Assembly (NCBI GenBank): GCA_018817585.1
Contig: JAHITE010000020.1
Coordinates: 1-42,557, forward strand
Length of the DNA: 42,557 bases
Source of the DNA: Candidatus Omnitrophota bacterium
GTDB lineage: Bacteria > Omnitrophota > Gorgyraeia > B26-G9
Reading direction: 5' to 3'
Under the pieces are notes generated by a model. The model was given only the letters and a program-made list of their open reading frames with translations, was not told the DNA's origin and did not search any database. A program made the translations under genes and the position numbers. This document shows, one piece after another, positions 6,324 through 14,591 of this stretch; positions within the stretch are counted from its first letter, which is position 1; each line of letters begins with the position of its first letter.

Positions 6324-7817
6324 TTGCTGATTAGCCTGATATCCTGCTGGGCAGGTGACCAATTAAATTCCCAGCAAGCTGCGGGCAAGCAAATTAATAT
6401 CCAAACTTCAAATGTCCAAGGAGGGTTTTATCCCGCGGATCCAAAGGAATTAAATAATATTCTGGATTTTCTGCTTAGTTCAGCAGGAAACCCAATAATT
6501 GATCAAAGGATTTATGGACTGATCAGTCCGCATGCCGGATATATTTATTCGGGAAAAGTCGCGGCAAAAAACTATCAGGCAATCAGCAGTAAACAATATA
6601 AAACTATAATAATTCTCGCGCCGTCGCATTATTTTAATCTTGATTCCGCGGCTATCTACAGCCAAGGCGCTTTTCAAACCCCCTTAGGGCTGGTAAACAT
6701 TGATCAGCTGTTTGCCGAAAAATTAATCAAAAATAACCCAAAATTGTTCCAATCTAATCCGGATGTTTTTGCCAAGGAGCACGCGATTGAGGTGCAGCTG
6801 CCTTTTTTACAAAAAACGCAGCATAATTTTAAAATAGTTCCGATTCTCATACCCCAAGTATCCTATGAGATAACCGAAACTTTAGCCCAGGCTTTAGCTG
6901 CTTTGATTGCCAATCGAGAAGATGTGTTGGTAATTGCCAGCACTGACTTATCGCATTATCATGATCAGCAGACAGCAAATCAAATTGATCATCGGACATT
7001 AAACTGGATCTTGAATTTGCAGCCAAAGGAGTTGTTTGATTCTGTCAAACAAGAAAAAAGCGAGCTTTGCGGCGCAGCCGCGGTAATTACTTTAATCCAG
7101 ATAATGCGGAATATAGACGCGAATAATGTTCAGCTGCTTAATTATGCCACATCCGCTGATTCTGATTATGTTCAAAATCCAGATAAAAACAAAGTTGTTG
7201 GTTACGCGGCAATAATTTTTACAAAACCCGGCAAACCAGCAGATAACTTAAATCAAAGGAGTAGCCTAATGCTTAACAGCAATCAAAAAAAAGAATTATT
7301 GAGTATTGCCCGTGACGCGATTGTTAATATTGTAAAAAACAACCAAAGGCATATTGTCATGACTGATGATCCTCAGCTAAGGGAGGATAGAGGAGCTTTT
7401 GTAACTATATATAAAGATGTTGCTTTGCGCGGCTGTATTGGTTTGATTGAAGCTGAGCAGCCTTTGATTAATGTGGTCAATGATATGGCAATACAGGCAT
7501 CCATCCGCGATTCACGGTTTACTCCACTGAAAGCAGAAGAACTGGATAATATTAAACTGGAAATATCGGTGATGAGTCCAATTGAGCAAATTACCGATAT
7601 AAAGCAGATAGAAGTAGGCAATCATGGTTTGATAATTCGTAAAGGTAATAATTCCGGATTACTTTTGCCGCAGGTAGCAACTGAGTATAAGTGGACACGA
7701 GAGCAGTTTTTGGAGCAAACCTGTGTAAAAGCCGGATTAAACAAAGACGATTGGAAACAGGGAGCGCGGATATTTATTTTTTCCGCTGAAGTGTTTAGTG
7801 AAAAAGAATTAAAGTAA
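6324..7817 (+). CDS. AmmeMemoRadiSam system fusion: MEMO1 (system B) plus AMMECR1 (system A)
   Basis: Residues about 30-300 are a MEMO1/AmmeMemoRadiSam B domain, with YGLISPHAGYIYSGKVAA, APSHYF, KEHAIEVQLPFLQ, ASTDLSHYHD and LCGAAA, which supply the conserved metal-binding His and Asp residues. Residues about 315-490 are an AMMECR1 domain with the diagnostic LRGCIGLIE motif and RDSRFTPL. In this system A and B are usually encoded with a radical SAM protein; here they are fused and no radical SAM gene is nearby. The only standard in-frame start is TTG 6324, which begins inside a hydrophobic stretch. The real start is probably ATG 6238, displaced by the G tract, giving a lipoprotein (lipobox LISC at residues 5-8 of the TTG form). 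Confidence 0.85.
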   Translation: MLISLISCWAGDQLNSQQAAGKQINIQTSNVQGGFYPADPKELNNILDFLLSSAGNPIIDQRIYGLISPHAGYIYSGKVAAKNYQAISSKQYKTIIILAPSHYFNLDSAAIYSQGAFQTPLGLVNIDQLFAEKLIKNNPKLFQSNPDVFAKEHAIEVQLPFLQKTQHNFKIVPILIPQVSYEITETLAQALAALIANREDVLVIASTDLSHYHDQQTANQIDHRTLNWILNLQPKELFDSVKQEKSELCGAAAVITLIQIMRNIDANNVQLLNYATSADSDYVQNPDKNKVVGYAAIIFTKPGKPADNLNQRSSLMLNSNQKKELLSIARDAIVNIVKNNQRHIVMTDDPQLREDRGAFVTIYKDVALRGCIGLIEAEQPLINVVNDMAIQASIRDSRFTPLKAEELDNIKLEISVMSPIEQITDIKQIEVGNHGLIIRKGNNSGLLLPQVATEYKWTREQFLEQTCVKAGLNKDDWKQGARIFIFSAEVFSEKELK

Positions 7818-7841
7818 ACAGCGTCACAAGGACACAAGGTC

Positions 7842-7994
7842 AATAGCTAATAGTCGATAGTTTTTAAAAACTCTAAATCCTAACTAAACCAAAAACCACA
7901 AAAATAAAATAAAAATCAAACTTTTTTATATTTTTTTATTTATCCTGAGCGAAGTCGAAGCGCTTTTACTATTAGCCATTGACTATTAGCTATT
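7842..7994. repeat. MITE-like element bounded by 14-bp inverted repeats
   Basis: AATAGCTAATAGTC (7842-7855) is perfectly inverted at 7981-7994 (GACTATTAGCTATT), enclosing about 125 bases of AT-rich, non-coding DNA. The interior holds CCTGAGCGAAGTCGAAGCGC (7943-7962), itself partly palindromic. The right arm overlaps the last codons and stop of the pilT-like gene. No transposase is present, so if mobile it would be non-autonomous. Confidence 0.45.
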
Positions 7995-9056
7995 TAATTT
8001 CTTTTTTAGATTTTCCGGATCACGTGTAACCTGCATTGCTTCATCCGTGCCGATTAGTTTGCGGTTGAGCAGTTCCTGTAAAGCCTGATCAAGAGTCTGC
8101 ATGCCTTGTTCCCGACAGGTTTCAATTACAGAATAAATCTGATAGGTTTTGCCTTCCCGGATCAGGTTTCTAATTGCCGAATTAACCACCATAATTTCCA
8201 CAACCGGCACGCGGCCTTGCACATCAGATTTTATGATTAATTGCTGGGAAACAACTGCTTGGAGAGTAATCGAAATCTGAGTGCGTACCTGTTGCTGCTG
8301 ATGCGGGGGGAATACATCAATAATCCGATCAATGGTTTGCACAGCATCAGTTGTATGCAGTGTAGCCAGCACTAGATGTCCGGTTTCCGCTGCCGTGATC
8401 GCGATACTGATTGTCTCCAGATCGCGCATTTCCCCAACCAGAATAACATCCGGATCCTGGCGCAAAGCTTCTCTTAAGGCAAGGGCAAACGAGGCCGTAT
8501 CCTGACCAATTTCCCGCTGGGAAACCAATGATTTCTTATGGGAATGAAAATACTCTATCGGATCTTCCAAGGTAATAATATGACAACTGCGCTCAGCATT
8601 AATCAAATCCACAATTGCCGCTAAAGTTGTTGATTTGCCGGAGCCGGTTGATCCGGTAACCAGAATCAGTCCGCGGCGTCTGCGGGCAATATCTTTTAAA
8701 ATCGGAGGCAAGCCTAAATCGGAAAAACTTAAAATCTGATTAGGGATAAATCTTAAAGCCAAGGCAATACTGTTGCGCTGAATATAAAGATTAACTCTAA
8801 ATCGGCAAAATAGATCACGTTTTTCATTTAAATAAGAATAGGAAAAATCAAGCTCATTTTCTTTTTCAAATTTTTCCCGGCGCGGCTCACTTAAAATTTC
8901 ATATGTAAGGCGTTTAACTTCATCGGGAGTAAGTTTTTCTTTATCGGAAAAATATAATTCACCATTAATCCGCATGGCCGGAGCAGCTCCGGCGACTAAA
9001 TGTAAATCCGAAGCATGTTTTTCGGTTACTTCGTCAATTAAATCGAAAATTGTCAT
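7986..9056 (-). CDS. pilT: PilT-family retraction ATPase
   Basis: The 356-aa product has the normal PilT length and all expected motifs. There is an N-terminal PAS-like domain (HASDLHLVAGAAPAMRINGE), Walker A GSTGSGKST (about residues 134-142), an Asp box (ITLEDPIEYFH), Walker B ILVGEMRD, and a His box (VLATLHTTDAVQTIDRI). PilT hexamers power disassembly of type IV pili and twitching motility at the inner face of the membrane. AAGGAG precedes the start. It lies 12 bases downstream of a second, divergent PilT paralog; together with three prepilin-like genes it forms a minus-strand operon. Confidence 0.93.
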   Translation of the reverse strand: MTIFDLIDEVTEKHASDLHLVAGAAPAMRINGELYFSDKEKLTPDEVKRLTYEILSEPRREKFEKENELDFSYSYLNEKRDLFCRFRVNLYIQRNSIALALRFIPNQILSFSDLGLPPILKDIARRRRGLILVTGSTGSGKSTTLAAIVDLINAERSCHIITLEDPIEYFHSHKKSLVSQREIGQDTASFALALREALRQDPDVILVGEMRDLETISIAITAAETGHLVLATLHTTDAVQTIDRIIDVFPPHQQQQVRTQISITLQAVVSQQLIIKSDVQGRVPVVEIMVVNSAIRNLIREGKTYQIYSVIETCREQGMQTLDQALQELLNRKLIGTDEAMQVTRDPENLKKKLNS

Positions 9057-9068
9057 AAGATCTTCTCC

Positions 9069-10658
9069 TTAGAAAAATATAATATCGCTTATCAATACCT
9101 TTGTCAAGAATTCCGGAAACTCAAACATTACTATTTTCAACAATTTACCCGCGGCTTCCGGCGGAATATTTATAACACAGGCATGCCAGTGATCATCAAG
9201 CTTAAGCGGGTAATTAGAATTTGTTTTAACAAAACTGGCTGGCTTGTCTTTTTCCGGTAAAGTAAATAGTTTTAAAACCAGAGGCTTGTTTTCAGCTGAA
9301 ATATCTTTTGGCTCAAATTCAATTTTAAATCTGAGCAGTAATCTGTGCGGCAGTTCAAAGGGAGAAACTTTTTTACTAACTATATTAAAATCAGAAACAT
9401 AAAAGCGATTAGCGCCGGAACCAGAGAGTTTGGTTAAAATCATTCCCGGGTCTTGAAAAACCACGCTGGCCGAAGAAGTCCAGTAGCTTTCCTGTCCGGG
9501 AGTGAAATTAGCCCGATATTTGATCATTTTATTTTCCAAAGGAATCATTTCCTCACCCAGATCAACAAAATCCAGGCCGGCAATTTCTTCAGGAAAGGGA
9601 ATATTAGTACTGACAAGTTTATTGTGTAGTTGCTCCGGTTTAACCGATTTAGTTACAACTTCTAAATCAGAAATTATATTTTCCTGATAAAGTTTTTGTA
9701 AAGACTGATCCAGAGTCTGCATGCCTTGCTCTTTGCCGCATTCCATTGCTGAATAAATCTGGTGATATTTTTTATCCCGGATCAAATTCTGAATCGCTTG
9801 GGTGGAGTACATGATTTCCAAAGCCGGTGCCCGGCCAATATTGTCATGGCGCATAACTAATTGCTGACAAACTATGGCTTGGAGAACAACTGAGAGTTGG
9901 GTTCGAATTTGATGCTGTGTATTTGCCGGAAACGCGCCAACTAAGCGGGTAATTGTCTGAATGCAGTCAGTGGTCGCCATGGTAGCAAAAACGAGGATTC
10001 CGGTTTCCGCTGCCTGTAAAGCAATGCTAATGGTTTCCATGTCACGCATTTCGCCAATCATAATCACATCCGCGTCCTGGCGAATTGCCTCGCGCAGAGC
10101 GCGGGGAAAGCTGGCAAAGTCTGTGCCGACTTCTCTTTGCGAGAACAGCGCTTTATTTGGTTTAAAAAAATATTCAATCGGATTTTCCAAAGTAATGATA
10201 TGACAGCCGCGTTTTTGATTTAAAACATCGAGAATCGCGGCTAAGGTACTGGTTTTACCGCAGCCAGCCGGACCGCCGAGAATAACTAAACCTTTTTTTA
10301 ATTCCATGAGCTTACTAATATTTCGCGGTAAATTAAGTTCCGGAATTGTCGGAGTATGTTCGCTAAGCACGCGGAATATGCCATTAGTTAAACCTTTTTG
10401 CTTATAAAAATTTATTCTGATTCTGCCGATTGAATCGAGAATATAAGTAAAATTTACGGAATTGTCCTGGGCAAATAGTTTAGCCTGAGCGGAATTCATT
10501 AAAGAATCAGCCAGAGCATCAATTTGCCGGGCGTCAATTTTTGGAGAATTTTCCGGAATCAATCTTCCGTCAATATTAAATAAAGCCGGCAGCCCAGCAC
10601 TCATATGCATACTAGCGGCTTTTTTTTCCTGCATTATTTTAACTAATTGTTTAAGCAT
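9069..10658 (-). CDS. PilT-like ATPase with altered His box and a long C-terminal extension
   Basis: I chose the ATG at 10658, which aligns with the start of the adjacent PilT and leaves 11 bases after the preceding stop; an ATG at 10688 would overlap that gene. The 529-aa product has Walker A GGPAGCGKTS, an Asp box (TLENPIEYFF) and Walker B IMIGEMRD. In the His box the usual TLHT is replaced by TMATTD, so the conserved histidine is missing. After the PilT core (about 345 residues) comes an approximately 180-residue beta-rich tail found in neither PilT nor PilU, to my knowledge. It probably works as an accessory to PilT, in the manner of PilU, with an extra partner-binding domain. Confidence 0.85.
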   Translation of the reverse strand: MLKQLVKIMQEKKAASMHMSAGLPALFNIDGRLIPENSPKIDARQIDALADSLMNSAQAKLFAQDNSVNFTYILDSIGRIRINFYKQKGLTNGIFRVLSEHTPTIPELNLPRNISKLMELKKGLVILGGPAGCGKTSTLAAILDVLNQKRGCHIITLENPIEYFFKPNKALFSQREVGTDFASFPRALREAIRQDADVIMIGEMRDMETISIALQAAETGILVFATMATTDCIQTITRLVGAFPANTQHQIRTQLSVVLQAIVCQQLVMRHDNIGRAPALEIMYSTQAIQNLIRDKKYHQIYSAMECGKEQGMQTLDQSLQKLYQENIISDLEVVTKSVKPEQLHNKLVSTNIPFPEEIAGLDFVDLGEEMIPLENKMIKYRANFTPGQESYWTSSASVVFQDPGMILTKLSGSGANRFYVSDFNIVSKKVSPFELPHRLLLRFKIEFEPKDISAENKPLVLKLFTLPEKDKPASFVKTNSNYPLKLDDHWHACVINIPPEAAGKLLKIVMFEFPEFLTKVLISDIIFF

Positions 10659-10669
10659 AAGTTTTAATA

Positions 10670-12664
10670 TTAATAGTTTTCCTGCCATTTTATAAAAGAA
10701 ATTCCGGCAATAAAATCCGGCGGCGGGTCAGGGACCATAACCGGACGATAAATTAAATCGAGTTCTTTTTTTAAAATAATATCATTGGCCACAATACAGC
10801 CCTCAAGCTTAAAAGTTTCCAGATCAATAATTCCCTTTTCCGAAAACAATATTCCGTCAAAGTCTCTGTCATTGGGATCAGTTACTCCGCTTTCCCTAAT
10901 ATCGCCGTCTTTAGTAATTAAGGTCGGATACTCTGGATTCCATTTTCGAAAATAAATTCTACCGCCAGCCGGAGTAATCAGTTCTCCGGCACGTAAAACC
11001 ATGGTCTGATAGCTTTGATCTCCAGCAAAAAAAGTAATATTAAATATTGAATTATCCATATCGCGATTACCGCCACCCCAGGTAAAGTTGCGGAAATTAT
11101 TGATCTGCATAGCCGCGGATTGTCCGGGATTCAGAGTAATTGTCGGACTAAAAGCAATGATTTGACCATCAGCAGCCCGGCCGGAAGGCGGTGGATAGCT
11201 CCAGTTGGTAGTAAATCCGGCTTGGCCCTGGACTTGACTTCGGACTTCTTCATAAGCTCCGAGTACTGAAACGGAAGACCAAGAGGCAGACATGGCGGTT
11301 ATGGTAATCGGCGCATCAGTAGTGTTTTTAATTTGAAATTCCACGGCGCTGTTGGTATTAGCTAATCTTGTCAGTTCAATATAATCCAGGCCAGAGGGGC
11401 GATATTCATTGATGATCTCGATTCCGCCCACAGCAATGATCATGCATTGCGGGAAATTTAAATTCATATAATAACTATTAATTGTCGCTTTACCCGTTAT
11501 ATAATAGCTTTCCCTTTGATAATAAGCAGTGCCGGAAGAATTAGAATCAACAAACTTATCATAGCCATTAAACGTAAAATCACCCTCGACAAAGTTAGTG
11601 GCCCGGTTGCGATAGGCCAGCATATCCACAACAGGCATGCTGACTAAAGGATCACCTTGAGAGCCTTGAGTTAGTTCCCCATCAATTTCCAGGTCATCAG
11701 CCGAAGGACTGGAGGCAAGTTCGACACTGATGGGATAAAAAGTCGATCCATCGGAAAAAGTCACATTAAAAGTCGTATTATCCATATCAGCTTGGGGATT
11801 AGCATTTCCGCTAAGCCGGGTGCTAAAAGTTTCCAGGCGTATCTCAGTCGTAGCCATATTGGGAATAATCACTGGTTCATCAAAGTTAACCATTTGGCCG
11901 CTGGCAGCGCGGTTGCCGCCATTATCAAACAGATCCCAGACAGTGCCATAATTTGTTCCGCCGGATACTTTGATAATGACTTCGCTATAATAAGCAACAG
12001 GACTAGTCCAGGTTGCGGTTAATTGAGTCAGGCTCAAAGCTGCTCCGGTTTCATTCTTAATATCAAAACGAACATTTGAATTTGAATTCTGATCTCTTGA
12101 ACCATCTACATAATACAGACCGGATTGAATTCCCAAGCCTAATACACTATTGTTGGCGTGAATATCACCGTCTAAACTGCCAGTTGCCGTATCGCTAAAA
12201 GTAATATTAGTATTAGACATTAACAGAAATTTCCAGGCACAGAGATAAATAACCGCTTCCGTAGTCCGCTGGGCAGCGCCCACATAGCCAGTGGAAATAA
12301 TTCGGACAAAATCCTCGCCAATATCCGCGGCTATGGCAACCGTGACAATATAATAACCATCAGTCATGTTTTCCTGATAAGACCAGGGCATGCTATCAGC
12401 TTCCGGGGTTTCCACAATCAAACGCATCGCCCGATCAATCCCGGCTTCTGCCACAAAAAAAGCTTTTTCCCCGTTTTCCTGATTGCGGGCAATACCGCTT
12501 TCACTAAGCATTGAGGACAGGTAAGTGGTGCTGAGCATAAACAGGATGACCATCACGATCAAAGCTAAAAGCAAAGCAATGCCTTTATTGTTTCTTTTTT
12601 CGCGCGGAATAAACAGCGGATTAATAATCGCTTGCTTGATTTTAGCTAAATTAAAGTTTTTCAT
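10670..12664 (-). CDS. Large PilX-like minor pilin with duplicated beta domain
   Basis: The 664-aa product begins with a PilX-type N-terminus: KGIALLLALIVMVILFMLST (from about residue 27), then ARNQENGEKAFFVAEAGIDRAM, the usual signature of pilus-tip assembly proteins. The exterior part contains two related beta domains, at about residues 198-312 and 445-555. Both carry I-K-N-x-T-x-A, a T-x-x-W-[ST]-S strand, a G-x-x-x-x-F-x-P strand, and a D-M-D-N-[ST]-x-F-N-[VI]-T-F motif. Canonical PilX is about 200 residues, so this is three times longer. AAGGA precedes the ATG. It is likely an adhesin-like minor subunit at the pilus or pseudopilus tip. Confidence 0.8.
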   Translation of the reverse strand: MKNFNLAKIKQAIINPLFIPREKRNNKGIALLLALIVMVILFMLSTTYLSSMLSESGIARNQENGEKAFFVAEAGIDRAMRLIVETPEADSMPWSYQENMTDGYYIVTVAIAADIGEDFVRIISTGYVGAAQRTTEAVIYLCAWKFLLMSNTNITFSDTATGSLDGDIHANNSVLGLGIQSGLYYVDGSRDQNSNSNVRFDIKNETGAALSLTQLTATWTSPVAYYSEVIIKVSGGTNYGTVWDLFDNGGNRAASGQMVNFDEPVIIPNMATTEIRLETFSTRLSGNANPQADMDNTTFNVTFSDGSTFYPISVELASSPSADDLEIDGELTQGSQGDPLVSMPVVDMLAYRNRATNFVEGDFTFNGYDKFVDSNSSGTAYYQRESYYITGKATINSYYMNLNFPQCMIIAVGGIEIINEYRPSGLDYIELTRLANTNSAVEFQIKNTTDAPITITAMSASWSSVSVLGAYEEVRSQVQGQAGFTTNWSYPPPSGRAADGQIIAFSPTITLNPGQSAAMQINNFRNFTWGGGNRDMDNSIFNITFFAGDQSYQTMVLRAGELITPAGGRIYFRKWNPEYPTLITKDGDIRESGVTDPNDRDFDGILFSEKGIIDLETFKLEGCIVANDIILKKELDLIYRPVMVPDPPPDFIAGISFIKWQENY

Positions 12665-12686
12665 TTTAGTCCTTAAATTGCTAAAG

Positions 12687-13280
12687 CTACTGGATATTTC
12701 TCGGATGAATTGCTTTGCGCATGATTGATTTATACTCCGTAAGTTTACTGGTTTTTTTTATTCGGAGAGTCGCGGTAATAAAAAAAACATTGCCTGGGCT
12801 GGTAGTCTGCACAGAGTTTTTATCAAAGTATTTAAGCTCAAATAAATCCACATAATTAGCTAAAGGCGAAGCCGCTGTTTCCGAGTCAAACTTTCTCAAT
12901 AAATCAGTACCGGATGTTCCGTCCCAGGTAAAAGCCAGGATTTCATTGTTGTCAGCAATTTTATTATCATTTGTATCCGCGTACCAAAACCGGATTTGAT
13001 TAGCCGTGATTGTATAAAACTCCCGGCTATGCTTGATTTCATCGCACATTTTATCCAGTCCGATTCGCGCGTTTTGAATAACTTCGGTTTTATTTTCTCC
13101 GGTTTCCCAGGATAAAGCGCCTTGACGCAAAAACTCATAAATCGGATAGAGGATCAAAGCAAGAATCGCTACTGTACATAAAAGCTCAACCAGACTCATT
13201 GCTGATTTATTCAGCTTAAATTCAGCGCTTATATTTTGCCAACAATTATAAATTGATTTATTTTTTAATTTCAATTTCAT
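12687..13280 (-). CDS. PilW-like minor prepilin
   Basis: The product contains a type IV prepilin N-terminus, SAMSLVELLCTVAILALILY, with the key Glu at +5 when cleavage falls before Met; the residue before the cut would be Ala instead of the usual Gly. A globular, beta-rich domain of about 150 residues follows. I chose the ATG at 13280, four bases after the upstream stop, which suggests translational coupling; an earlier ATG at 13322 overlaps the upstream gene by 38 bases. Its position between PilV-like and PilX-like genes fits the PilV-PilW-PilX minor pilin order of pilus clusters. Confidence 0.8.
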   Translation of the reverse strand: MKLKLKNKSIYNCWQNISAEFKLNKSAMSLVELLCTVAILALILYPIYEFLRQGALSWETGENKTEVIQNARIGLDKMCDEIKHSREFYTITANQIRFWYADTNDNKIADNNEILAFTWDGTSGTDLLRKFDSETAASPLANYVDLFELKYFDKNSVQTTSPGNVFFITATLRIKKTSKLTEYKSIMRKAIHPRNIQ

Positions 13281-13284
13281 TTTT

Positions 13285-13872
13285 TTAATAATGGGACATA
13301 ATTGTTTCCATTGTTTTATCATTGATTTTGGGATGCGCCACGCTTACGGTGATTGCTTTATAATATGTTGGTGAGCCTGATGGTTCCCAGGTATTATTAT
13401 TTATCCTGACATATTTAACGCTTACACTTCTCGTGAAATCCTTAAAATCAGTTAAAACCAGGCCATCTAGACTCTGGGGCGGATGCTTGCTCCAATTATT
13501 ATAATCATCAATATCATCAAAAGTTGAGCGATTATTCGGATTTTCCCCAAAATCAGGGCCAATAGAACTCAGATTTACAGGTTCATCGGGAAATTTATTC
13601 TCATCAAACCGGCGGCCTTTGATTTCCTCCATCAGATCATCTGCTAAATCAGCAGCCTGAGTAACCAGCTCGGCATTTATATTGCCTTGAAAGCCAATAT
13701 AAAATTGCGATAAAAGGGGAATAAGAGCCATAGCCAAAATCATTACTGCCATCAGCACTTCAATATAAGAAAACCCTGATTGACAGTTGGTTTTGGCGAG
13801 GTTATGATAAAGCGAGAAAGCTAAATATTTTCTCAGTTTAGTTAATAGACTGTCTGGGCTTATCATTGGCAA
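13285..13872 (-). CDS. PilV-like minor prepilin
   Basis: The 195-aa product has a leader of about 32 residues, then the prepilin processing site SG^FSYIEVLMAVMILAMALI with the conserved +5 Glu, and a globular C-terminal domain. This places it with PilV/GspI-type minor pilins, which are cut and N-methylated by PilD and help start pilus assembly. It is the first gene of the minus-strand operon and is preceded by a near-consensus promoter at 13987-14015. No obvious ribosome binding site is seen; an ATG at 13866 is an alternative start. Confidence 0.82.
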   Translation of the reverse strand: MPMISPDSLLTKLRKYLAFSLYHNLAKTNCQSGFSYIEVLMAVMILAMALIPLLSQFYIGFQGNINAELVTQAADLADDLMEEIKGRRFDENKFPDEPVNLSSIGPDFGENPNNRSTFDDIDDYNNWSKHPPQSLDGLVLTDFKDFTRSVSVKYVRINNNTWEPSGSPTYYKAITVSVAHPKINDKTMETIMSHY

Positions 13873-13986
13873 CCATATGGGTAGTAAATAAGCAAAAAAC
13901 CTAATCAGTTTATGATAAATTAATTACGCGAAAAATAGGTAACTATACTATTTTCCATGATTTATGGTCAAATTTTTCTTGAATTG

Positions 13987-14015
13987 ATTTTACCATTTGC
14001 CTGATCGAATGTCAA
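13987..14015 (-). promoter_or_regulatory. Minus-strand sigma70-type promoter for the pilVWX-pilT operon
   Basis: On the minus strand TTGACA (14015-14010) and TAAAAT (13992-13987) are separated by 17 bases. It lies about 115 bases upstream of the PilV-like gene and back to back with the plus-strand promoter at 14041. Confidence 0.75.
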
Positions 14016-14040
14016 GCCAATTATCGAGGGAAAACTTTAC

Positions 14041-14070
14041 TTGACAGTTAATCGCACTTAATGATAAAAT
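14041..14070 (+). promoter_or_regulatory. Plus-strand sigma70-type promoter for the fimT-pilMNOP operon
   Basis: TTGACA (14041-14046) and TAAAAT (14065-14070) are 18 bases apart, 28 bases before the ATG at 14098. Together with the opposing promoter at 13987-14015 it forms a compact divergent control region of about 85 bases. Confidence 0.75.
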
Positions 14071-14097
14071 TAAACACGGAAACCCTTTTAATTAAAT

Positions 14098-14589
14098 ATG
14101 TTAAAAAAAAAATCACATTATAAAACACCTAATTTTTCATCCGGTATTCAAGCAAATTCCGGGTTTAGTTTGATTGAGCTGCTGAGTGTTATTTCAATTA
14201 TTGGTGTTTTGAGTTTATTGGGCATTCCTTTGTTTCGGGATTATGTCCAGTTTTCTTCTTTAAAAAGTGATGCTTGGAAAGTGGTTTCTGATTTTCGTTC
14301 GTATCGCCAGCTGGCAATTATTGAACATCATAATTATGGATTTGTCTTTGATTTAAACAATGATTCATATATAATCCAGCAAAGAGATTCCGGCACAAAT
14401 GCTTTAATCGCAACGGTTGCCACCAGAACGCTTAACAATGATATTACGCAGGCTGTGGATACCACATTTATGCCTAAGGGGCAGGCTGATCCCGCAGTTC
14501 AAATTTATATAAAGGGGAAGAATTCAGCAGACCAGGTGATTATTAATGTGTTTGCTACCACTGGTTTGTCGAAAATGACAGGGCCGTAA
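14098..14589 (+). CDS. FimT/GspH-like pseudopilin
   Basis: The 163-aa product has a 22-residue basic leader and the prepilin site SG^FSLIELLSVISIIGVLSL with Glu at +5. A GspH/FimT-type beta-rich domain follows (SDFRSYRQLAIIEHHNYGFVF, FDLNNDSYIIQ). Such proteins are minor subunits that cap or start the pilus or pseudopilus. The stop codon is followed two bases later by the ATG of the PilM-PilN gene, so the plus-strand operon begins here. Confidence 0.82.
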   Translation: MLKKKSHYKTPNFSSGIQANSGFSLIELLSVISIIGVLSLLGIPLFRDYVQFSSLKSDAWKVVSDFRSYRQLAIIEHHNYGFVFDLNNDSYIIQQRDSGTNALIATVATRTLNNDITQAVDTTFMPKGQADPAVQIYIKGKNSADQVIINVFATTGLSKMTGP

Positions 14590-14591
14590 TA

